Below, piece after piece: positions 57,668-64,000 of a stretch of 64,000 nucleotides of DNA. A program made the position numbers and the translations under genes. The notes below the pieces were generated by a model. That model was not told the DNA's origin. It saw nothing but the letters and a program-made list of their open reading frames with translations, and did not search any database. Positions within the stretch are counted from its first letter, which is position 1, and every line of letters starts with the position of its first letter. Origin of the DNA: Amycolatopsis endophytica (GTDB taxonomy: Bacteria; Actinomycetota; Actinomycetes; Mycobacteriales; Pseudonocardiaceae); the NCBI RefSeq assembly GCF_013410405.1, contig NZ_JACCFK010000001.1, positions 4,898,001-4,962,000 on the forward strand, read 5' to 3'.

Positions 57668-58837
57668 ATGGACTTTGATCTGCCCGCGGAAACCGTTGCG
57701 CTGCAGAAGATGTGCCGCGACTTCGCCGCGAAGGAGATCGCGCCCTACGCCGCCGAATGGTCCGAACGGTCCCACTTCCCGGTGCCGGTGTTCCGCAAGC
57801 TCGGCGCACTGGGGCTGATGGGCATGCTCGTCGACGAGTCCTACGGCGGGGCCGACGCGGGGTTCGTGTCCTACGTGGCGGCGATGGAAGCGCTCGGCGA
57901 GGCGGACCAGTCGGTGGCCTCGGCGTGGAACGCGCACTCCACGATCGCCACCCTGCCGCTGGCGCGGTTCGGGACCGAGGAACAGAAGAAGCGCTGGCTC
58001 GTCCCGCTCGCCACGGGCGAGAAACTCGGCGCGTTCGGACTGACGGAGCCCACCGCGGGTTCCGACGCCGCGGGCATCCGCACGACGGCGCGGCGCACCG
58101 AGGACGGGTGGATTCTCAACGGCACCAAGATGTTCATCAGCAACGCCGGTACCGAAATGAGCCTCGGCGTGACCGTGCTGGCCGTCACCGGCACCGACGA
58201 CGACGGCAAGAAGCGGTACGGCACGTTCTTCGTCCCCGACGGCACCGCCGGTTACGAGAAGGGACGGCCGCTGCGCAAACTCGGGTGGCACGCGCTGGAC
58301 ACCCGCGAACTCGTGTTCACCGACTGCTGGATCCCGGAGGAGCACCTGCTGGGGGAGGAGGGCAACGGGCTGCGTCAGTTTCTCGAGGTGCTGGACGCGG
58401 GACGGATCAGCGTCGCCGCGCTGTCGCTGTCGCTCGCGCAGGCCGCACTCGACCTCGCCGTCCGCCACGCGGGGGAACGCGAGCAGTTCGGCCGTCCGCT
58501 CAGCAGGTTCCAGGCCGTCGGGCACAAACTCGCCGACATGGCCACCGAGGTCGAGGCCGCCCGCTGGCTCGTCTACCGCGCCGCGTGGCTGGGCGATCAG
58601 GGCCGCCCGTTCGCCAAGGCGGCGGCCATGGCGAAGCTCTACGCCTCCGAGGTGGCCAACCGCGCCGCCAGCGCCAGCGTGCAGATCCACGGCGGGTACG
58701 GGTTCATCCGCGAGTCGGCGATCTCGCGCTTCTACGCCGATGCGAAGATCCTGGAGATCGGCGAGGGCACCAGCGAGGTACAGCGCAACGTCATCGCCCG
58801 CTCGCTGGTCCGGACGGGCAAGGAGATGCCGCGATGA
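57668..58837 (+). CDS. acyl-CoA dehydrogenase
   Basis: A 389-residue flavoenzyme: [40 protein letters not shown], catalytic Glu in [20 protein letters not shown] and the FAD-binding [20 protein letters not shown]. Short/branched-chain acyl-CoA dehydrogenases share this length and Glu position. It starts one base after the ADH stop. Together with the downstream hydratase it performs the first two beta-oxidation steps on a small acyl-CoA. Confidence 0.93.
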   Translation: MDFDLPAETVALQKMCRDFAAKEIAPYAAEWSERSHFPVPVFRKLGALGLMGMLVDESYGGADAGFVSYVAAMEALGEADQSVASAWNAHSTIATLPLARFGTEEQKKRWLVPLATGEKLGAFGLTEPTAGSDAAGIRTTARRTEDGWILNGTKMFISNAGTEMSLGVTVLAVTGTDDDGKKRYGTFFVPDGTAGYEKGRPLRKLGWHALDTRELVFTDCWIPEEHLLGEEGNGLRQFLEVLDAGRISVAALSLSLAQAALDLAVRHAGEREQFGRPLSRFQAVGHKLADMATEVEAARWLVYRAAWLGDQGRPFAKAAAMAKLYASEVANRAASASVQIHGGYGFIRESAISRFYADAKILEIGEGTSEVQRNVIARSLVRTGKEMPR

Positions 58838-59598
58838 GCGACGAGGTGCTGGTCGAGGAAGCCGGCGGGACCCTGGTCATCACGATCAACCGGCCGCACG
58901 CGCGCAACGCCGTGAACGCCGCGGTCGCGGGCGCGGTCAACGCGGCGCTGGACCGCCTGACCGAGCGGGACGACCTGCTGGCCGGTGTGCTGACCGGCGC
59001 GGGCGGCACGTTCTGCGCGGGCATGGACCTCAAGGCTTTCCTGCGGGGAGAGACGGTCTCGCTGCCCGGGCTGGGCCTGGCCGGGCTGACCGAACGGCAC
59101 CTGGCGAAACCGATGATCGCCGCGGTCGAGGGGTACGCGCTCGCCGGCGGATGCGAACTCGCGCTGGCCTGCGACCTGATCGTCGCGGCGGAGGACGCGT
59201 GGTTCGGCATCCCCGAGGTCAAACGCGGCCTGGTCGCCGCCGCGGGCGGCCTCCTGCGGCTGCCCACGCGCATGCCCTACCAGCTGGCGATGGAGTACGC
59301 CCTGACCGGCGACCCGTTCGAGGCGGCGGTGGCGCACCGCCACGGCATGGTCAACCGGCTGACCGAGCCCGGCGGGGCCCTGACCGAGGCGCTGGCACTC
59401 GCACGGCGCATCACCGCGAACGCACCGCTGGCCGTCCGGGCGTCCAAAGCCGTGGTCAGCCGCGCCCCCGGATGGGGCACCGAGGTGGCCTTCGAGCGCC
59501 AACGTGAGCTGGTGGCGCCGGTCTTCACCTCCGAGGATGCGCGGGAAGGCGCCCGGGCGTTCGCGGAGAAGCGGGACCCGGTGTGGCGGGGCGAATGA
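58834..59598 (+). CDS. enoyl-CoA hydratase/isomerase family protein
   Basis: A 254-residue crotonase: GGTFCAGMDLKAFL and GYALAGGCELALACDLIVAA (oxyanion hole), and both catalytic acids are present, Glu in FGIPEVKRGLVAAAGG and Glu in LAMEYALTGDPFEA. This favours true enoyl-CoA hydration. ATGA overlap with the acyl-CoA dehydrogenase gene; last gene of the operon. Confidence 0.92.
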   Translation: MSDEVLVEEAGGTLVITINRPHARNAVNAAVAGAVNAALDRLTERDDLLAGVLTGAGGTFCAGMDLKAFLRGETVSLPGLGLAGLTERHLAKPMIAAVEGYALAGGCELALACDLIVAAEDAWFGIPEVKRGLVAAAGGLLRLPTRMPYQLAMEYALTGDPFEAAVAHRHGMVNRLTEPGGALTEALALARRITANAPLAVRASKAVVSRAPGWGTEVAFERQRELVAPVFTSEDAREGARAFAEKRDPVWRGE

Positions 59599-59686
59599 CG
59601 GCGGCTTCGTCCGCGACGCTTCGCCGGGACCTGCTGTGGCAGGGCCCGGTTTGTCACGCCGGAGGCGCTCGCGCGGTGTGGGGGTG

Positions 59687-60973
59687 CTACCCGATTTCCT
59701 GTTCCACCAGCTGGGTTTCCGAGGGCCGGTTCGAGGTCGAGCGCACGTAGATGGCGAGTGCGATACCGCCGGCGATCGCGACCACGCCGAGGATCGCGAA
59801 GCCGGGGAAGTAGCTGCCGGTGGCGGCCAGCAGTGCGCCGACCAGCCAGCCTGCCACGATGCCGCCGCCGCCGGCGCCGAATCCGTTGATGATGCCGGTG
59901 GCGGGTCCGACCGCGGTGCTGGACAGCCGGGTCACGGCGATGGCCCAGATGTTGGGCGTGTAGGCCGCGGTGAAGTAGCCGACGCCGAGACTGATCAGCA
60001 CGAACTGGGCCGGAGCGGAGTGCGCGAAGGGCAGGCAGGCGATGAGGATCCCGCCGACCACCAGACCGGACACCGCGATCGGCCCGCGTTTGCCGGTGCG
60101 GTCGCTCAACGCGATCATCGGGACGGTCAGCACGAGCGAGACCAGGTACGGCGTCGCCGATGCCAGCCCGCTCAGCATGGGGGACAGGCCGAAACCCGAG
60201 ACGGTCTGCGGCAGGAAGAGCGTGATGCCCCAGAACAGCATGCCGTTGGCGAAGTAGCTGAACACGATCAGCAGGAAGCGCCATCCGCCGAGTGCGGCGA
60301 AGGTGAGCCGTTCCCGTGTCGTGTCCTCGGTGCGGGTGGCCCGTACGGGGGCGAACCGCGGCACGCCGGGCCGGGAACGCAGGAACACCGCGTACAGCGG
60401 CACGATCACGACCAGCCCGATCCCGCCGAGCAGCCAGAACAACGGCCGCCAGTCCCACGCCGAATACACCGGGGTGAGCAGGAAGAAGCCGAGCGCGAGC
60501 GCCAGGTACTGGCCGTAGTACTGGATGAGCGCGCTGGCCCGGCTCATCTCCCGCTCGTCGAACCACTCCTTGGCGAGGCGGAACTGTTGCGGCCAGTAGA
60601 AACCTTCGAACACCCCGACGCCGATCCGGAGCGCCACGAGTACGGGCACGCTGTCGCTGAACCCGATCGCCAGCGTGCACAGGGAGTATCCGGCGACCGA
60701 GACGAGCAGGATCCACTTGGCGTCGAAGCGCCCGGTGAGGAACCCGCCGAGCAGGTTGGAGGCCAGGTAGCCCCACAGGAACGCGGTCAGCGTCAGACTC
60801 GACACGGCCGGGAAACTGCCGCCCGCGAAGTCGAGATCGCGGGCCACCCCCTTGATCCCGATGGACAGGTTGGACCGGTCGAGGTAGGCGACGAACAGGC
60901 CCACCGCGAGCAACAGTCCGATCCGGACCCACCGTTCGCGCCCACCCGGTGTGGTGCGTTCCCTCGTTGTCAT
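59687..60973 (-). CDS. MFS transporter, anion:cation symporter (ACS/GudP-like) family
   Basis: A 428-residue, 12-TM carrier: VAYLDRSNLSIGIKGVARDL (TM1 signature of the ACS family), GYLASNLLGGFLTGRFDAKW, GVGVFEGFYWPQQFRLAKEW and ALIQYYGQYLALALGFFLLT. ACS members import organic anions such as galactarate, glucarate and galactonate. ATG 60973 is set by AGGGAG seven bases upstream; a GTG six bases earlier sits too close to it. Last gene of the LacI-enolase-MFS operon. Confidence 0.91.
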   Translation of the reverse strand: MTTRERTTPGGRERWVRIGLLLAVGLFVAYLDRSNLSIGIKGVARDLDFAGGSFPAVSSLTLTAFLWGYLASNLLGGFLTGRFDAKWILLVSVAGYSLCTLAIGFSDSVPVLVALRIGVGVFEGFYWPQQFRLAKEWFDEREMSRASALIQYYGQYLALALGFFLLTPVYSAWDWRPLFWLLGGIGLVVIVPLYAVFLRSRPGVPRFAPVRATRTEDTTRERLTFAALGGWRFLLIVFSYFANGMLFWGITLFLPQTVSGFGLSPMLSGLASATPYLVSLVLTVPMIALSDRTGKRGPIAVSGLVVGGILIACLPFAHSAPAQFVLISLGVGYFTAAYTPNIWAIAVTRLSSTAVGPATGIINGFGAGGGGIVAGWLVGALLAATGSYFPGFAILGVVAIAGGIALAIYVRSTSNRPSETQLVEQEIG

Positions 60974-61001
60974 CGTCACGCTCCCTTGCGTCAGAACGGG
61001 G

Positions 61002-62117
61002 TCAGGCCGCGTAGCGTCGCAGCACGTCGCGATCGATCTCGATGCCGAGGCCGGGCCCCTCCGGCACGCTCATCACCGGGCCGGTCTCCAGCCCCGCCAG
61101 GCCCGAGCGGAACGGGTTCGGCGCCTGGTCGAGCTCCACCGCGACGGGACGGCGGCCGGTGGAGGGCGTGACCTGCGGCAGCGCGGTGATCAGGTGCAGG
61201 CCGGCCGCGATCGTGATCGAGGAGCCCCAGACGTGGGGGAGCGTGGTGATGCCGTGCGCGCTGGCCATTCCCGCGATCAGCAGGGTTTCCCGGATGCCGC
61301 CGCAGGCCGTGGCGTCCGGCTGCAGGATGTCGACCGCGCGGGTCTCGATGAGTTCGCGGAACCCCCACCGCGTGAACTCGGACTCCCCACCGGCGATCGG
61401 CACCGTGGTGGTGGCCCGCAGCTCGCGGTAGCCCTGCAGGTCCTCGGGCAGCACGGGCTCCTCGAAGAACCACAGGTCCGCCCCGGCCAGCTCGCGCAGG
61501 AAGGTCTTGGCCTCGGCGGTGGTGTACCCGCGGTTGGCGTCCACCGCGACGCGCACCTCGTCGCCGAGCGCGGCACGGGCCCGGCGCACACGGTCGATGT
61601 CGGTCTTGAGGTCCCTGCCGACCTTCATCTTCACGTCGCGGTAACCGGCCTCCAGCACCGACGCGGCTTCGGCTTCGATGTCCGCCTCCCACGGCCCGCC
61701 GTAGTAGAAGGCCGACGCGTAGGCGCGCACCTCGGGCGTGTGCTTGCCGCCGAGCAACCGCCAGACCGGCAGCCCGGCGGCCCGGCCCGCCAGGTCCCAG
61801 AGCGCGATCTCGATGCCGGAGATCGCCGCGATCGAGATGCCCTTGCGGCCCCATTCGCGGTTGCGGTTGTAGAGCGTGTCCCAGATGTCGGTGAGCTCGC
61901 GCGGGTCGCGGCCGACCAGGAACGCCGCGAAGAACCCGTCGATCAGGGCGCGGTTGCCCGCCGCCGGGCCGAAGCACTCGCCCCACCCGGTGTGGCCGTC
62001 GTCGGTGCGGATCTCCACCAGGCAGCTGCCGCGGGAATCCCAGTCCCATTGGGACATCCCGAACGGCACGTCGAGCCGGTGCCCGACGACGTGGGTGGTG
62101 ACGGAGTGAATCTTCAT
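61002..62117 (-). CDS. enolase-superfamily (mandelate racemase type) acid-sugar dehydratase
   Basis: A 371-residue enzyme with the full mandelate-racemase set: K163-x-K165 (DVKMKVGRDL), metal ligands D193, E219, E245 (VAVDANRGY, WFFEEPVLP, IAGGESEFT), and the D268/H295 dyad (LQPDATACGG, LPHVWGSS). The K-x-K plus Asp/His pairing suggests racemisation or syn-dehydration of an acid sugar. ATG overlaps the LacI stop; the importer gene follows 28 nt after. Confidence 0.91.
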   Translation of the reverse strand: MKIHSVTTHVVGHRLDVPFGMSQWDWDSRGSCLVEIRTDDGHTGWGECFGPAAGNRALIDGFFAAFLVGRDPRELTDIWDTLYNRNREWGRKGISIAAISGIEIALWDLAGRAAGLPVWRLLGGKHTPEVRAYASAFYYGGPWEADIEAEAASVLEAGYRDVKMKVGRDLKTDIDRVRRARAALGDEVRVAVDANRGYTTAEAKTFLRELAGADLWFFEEPVLPEDLQGYRELRATTTVPIAGGESEFTRWGFRELIETRAVDILQPDATACGGIRETLLIAGMASAHGITTLPHVWGSSITIAAGLHLITALPQVTPSTGRRPVAVELDQAPNPFRSGLAGLETGPVMSVPEGPGLGIEIDRDVLRRYAA

Positions 62118-63136
62118 CGCTGTTCCTTCCGCGGCGGCGTGACGGATTCGCGGCGCACCAGGGAGCCGGGCACGACCAGGTGCGGGTTCCGCGCGGGGCG
62201 GTCGCCGGCGGCCATCCGCACGATCAGGTCCCCGGCCAGACGACCCATCTCCTCGACCGGCTGGGCCACCGCGGTCACCGAGGGGTGGGCGGCGGCCATC
62301 CAGCCGGCGTCGGTGAATCCGACCACCGACAGGTCACCCGGCACGGTCAGGCCCGCTTCCCGTACGGCGACGAGGATCCCTTCGGTGACGGGCACGTTGA
62401 AGCCGAGCACGGCGGTCACCCCGGATTCGGTGGTGAGGACTTCGCGCAGGGCGGCGCGGGCGGCGGCCGAGGTGCCTTCGGTGTAGCGGACGAGGGCGTG
62501 CCGGTCCGGGTGCCGGCCGGTCGCCTCGTGCAGGCCCGCCTCCCGCAGCCGGGTCGTGGACACGCCCTCCGGACCCATCACGGCGACGATCCGGCGGTGC
62601 CCGGCGCTGTAGAGTTCCTCGGCCGCCTGGGCGAACGCCTCCTGCTCATTGGTGACCACGGTCGGCACGTCGATGCCCGGAACCGTCCGGCTGACCAGCA
62701 CGACGTTGTCGAACACCCCGGCCTGCCGCGCCGAAAAGCGGGTCCCGGTCGCGGGGGAGAGGACCAGACCGGTCGGCCGGTAGGAGGCGAGCAACTCGAG
62801 CTGGGCGGCTTCGAGTCCAGCGTCGTCGTCACAGTTGAGCAGCAGCACGCTCAGACCGGCCGCGCGCAGGGGCGTCTCCAGCGCCCGGTGCAGGCGGGCG
62901 TAGAACGGGTTGCCGATGTCGGAGACCGCCAGGCCGACCATCGGGGAACGCGTGGACCGCAGACTCCGCCCGAGTACGTTCGGCGAATACCCCAGCCGCG
63001 CGACAGCGTCCAGCACACGGCGCCGCGCGTCCGCACTGACGTAGCCACTCTGGTTCACCACGCGCGACACCGTCTGCGCACTGACCCCCGCGGCCTCGGC
63101 GACATCCCGCACCGTCGCCCGGTTGCGTCCGGCCAA
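62114..63136 (-). CDS. LacI family transcriptional regulator
   Basis: A 340-residue regulator. DNA-binding helix-turn-helix TVRDVAEAAGVSAQTVSRVV and hinge NVLGRSLRSTRSPMVGLAVS, then a periplasmic-binding-protein-like sugar domain (VLGFNVPVTEGILVAVREAG). It starts at TTG 63136, supported by GAGGAGG four bases upstream; a GTG at residue 9 would break into the recognition region. It has its operator 19 nt upstream and is cotranscribed with the dehydratase and importer it presumably controls. Confidence 0.92.
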   Translation of the reverse strand: MAGRNRATVRDVAEAAGVSAQTVSRVVNQSGYVSADARRRVLDAVARLGYSPNVLGRSLRSTRSPMVGLAVSDIGNPFYARLHRALETPLRAAGLSVLLLNCDDDAGLEAAQLELLASYRPTGLVLSPATGTRFSARQAGVFDNVVLVSRTVPGIDVPTVVTNEQEAFAQAAEELYSAGHRRIVAVMGPEGVSTTRLREAGLHEATGRHPDRHALVRYTEGTSAAARAALREVLTTESGVTAVLGFNVPVTEGILVAVREAGLTVPGDLSVVGFTDAGWMAAAHPSVTAVAQPVEEMGRLAGDLIVRMAAGDRPARNPHLVVPGSLVRRESVTPPRKEQR

Positions 63137-63154
63137 GGTACCTCCTCACCTGCT

Positions 63155-63172
63155 TGTGTTAACGATAACACA
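63155..63172. promoter_or_regulatory. LacI operator
   Basis: TGTGTTAACGATAACACA: 7-bp perfect arms around ACGA, close to LacI-family operator consensus with central CG. It lies 19 nt upstream of the LacI start, so it would autoregulate the whole operon. Confidence 0.78.
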
Positions 63173-63552
63173 GCGGTGGACGGGTGCGCGGACGACGCAG
63201 TGCCGACCTCGCTCAAGGCGGGAGCCACGCCGGCGGCGACTGGCCCACCTGCCACAGCGTGGCCTTCGACGCCTTCGCCGGGCACGGCGACAGCAACCGC
63301 GGGCTCACCAACCGGCTGAACCGGCAGAACCCCCACCGGGGCATCGCCGGCCCGGAAGCGGGGGAATGGTCCGGAAGTGGCTTGCCCGGCGACGTCGGCC
63401 CTGTCCATGGCGCCGCGGGAGAACGCGCTGATGCTCGCAGTGGACGAACGAGCCGGAGGCGCCACCACCAATCCCGCGGTACCGGACGACGCCACCCCGA
63501 GATCGAGGAATGGTTGATCCGCCACCCCCCGGTTCCCTCCGCACGTCCGGCG
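63173..63552. other. 380 bp without a recognisable gene
   Basis: Several frames are open on both strands but none shows codon bias, a start with ribosome site or a known motif. A plus-strand stretch near 63390-63500 (APRENALMLAVDERAGGATT) looks slightly coding-like but is isolated. I see no RNA gene or repeat. Confidence 0.55.
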
Positions 63553-64000
63553 CTAGCGCTCCTCACGGTGCCAGGCCCGGCCACCGCCCACGGCGACCTG
63601 CTCGGCGAGGGCGCGGGCCGCGTCGCGCACCTGCCCGATCATCTGGTCCAGGCGGGCACCGACGCCGTCCTGCGGGGCGACCGAACTGACCGCGCACACG
63701 CACTGCCGGTCGTGCAGCACGGGTGCCGCCACGCCCACGATCCCCGCCGTCAGCTCCCCGTAGGACACCGCGTACCCGTGCCGCCGCACGGTGGCCAGCC
63801 GCTCGCGCAGCTGCGCCACCTCGGGGGTCTTCGCCGTGTAGCGGCGCAGCGGCCGGGCGGTGACACTGTCCACGACGGCCGCCGGGGCGAACGCCAGCAG
63901 CACCTCCGCACTCGCCCCGGCGTGCAGCGACTGCACCTGGCCCGGACGGAACGTCAGCGGACCCCACGACGGGGGTGACACCACGTCGAGGCACAGCAGG
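63553..64000 (-). CDS. IclR family regulator, 5' part cut by window edge
   Basis: The frame is open to the window edge; 149 codons are visible. They cover the IclR effector domain: VQSLHAGASAEVLLAFAPAA, RRHGYAVSYGELTAGIVGVA and the cap-like VLHDRQCVCAVSSV. The winged helix must lie beyond the window. Stop TAG at 63553. Target unknown; the nearest operon already has LacI. Confidence 0.82.
   Translation of the reverse strand, partial: LLCLDVVSPPSWGPLTFRPGQVQSLHAGASAEVLLAFAPAAVVDSVTARPLRRYTAKTPEVAQLRERLATVRRHGYAVSYGELTAGIVGVAAPVLHDRQCVCAVSSVAPQDGVGARLDQMIGQVRDAARALAEQVAVGGGRAWHREER

Noticed and set aside
63173..63552. Hypothetical proteins on either strand
   Set aside because: No codon bias, motif or ribosome site in any frame.
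1..64000. tRNA, rRNA, phage or conjugative genes
   Set aside because: I looked for tRNA cloverleaf features, integrase and relaxase motifs and found none; a tRNAscan/Infernal run would settle it.

Overview
The window is very GC-rich, densely packed DNA with heavy GTG start use, ATGA/GTGA gene overlaps, leaderless-looking promoters in front of regulators, and actinobacterial families (ZAS anti-sigma factor, Asp23 cluster, F420-type LLM enzyme, UfaA1-like lipid methyltransferases). It looks like the chromosome of an actinomycete, most likely Pseudonocardiaceae (an Amycolatopsis-like organism). That placement is inference from gene content, not from a marker gene. I see no tRNA, rRNA, CRISPR array or phage module.

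Layout. 1-1351: an NTF2-like gene cut by the window edge, a scar where two unrelated gene remnants meet, and a tiny J-domain protein. 1510-7473: a stress/envelope block with CsbD, an ECF sigma factor overlapped by an anti-sigma factor fused to an Asp23-like domain, then several Asp23/Gls24 paralogues, DUF2273, an AmaP-type anchor and a YihY/BrkB protein, closed by a strong terminator. 7576-12827: a lipid-modification locus (FAD oxidoreductase, DUF1365, two cyclopropane-synthase-like methyltransferases, DUF1295). 12739-15589: an IS481 transposase remnant beside an MFS/HxlR pair, probably acquired. 15651-22110: TetR-controlled acyl-CoA ligase/LLM/SDR genes and an XRE-MFS efflux pair.

22235-44994: mostly catabolism with local regulators. 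An IclR and three matching palindromes tie together an MFS importer and the operon DUF6282-cupin-HpcH aldolase-BKACE-SDR. A second IclR lies between a five-gene operon (formaldehyde-activating-enzyme-like protein, enolase-superfamily dehydratase, ALDH, HIBADH-like dehydrogenase, iron alcohol dehydrogenase) and an ALDH-MFS pair, with a shared palindrome on both sides. A GntR/glycerate kinase pair and a YeiH-type membrane protein follow.

45181-53620 is an eight-gene operon whose parts (SDRs, HyuA/HyuB-type carboxylase, acyl-CoA ligase) resemble the steps of the anaerobic phenylethanol/acetophenone carboxylase route. A divergent TetR faces it across a large palindrome. 54527-59598 holds a fused alpha/beta 2-oxo acid dehydrogenase E1 diverging from an alcohol dehydrogenase/acyl-CoA dehydrogenase/enoyl-CoA hydratase operon. 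59687-63136 is a LacI-enolase-MFS operon, and a truncated IclR gene ends the window. Two copies of an intergenic repeat lie about 35 kb apart (4793-4977 and 40096-40335).
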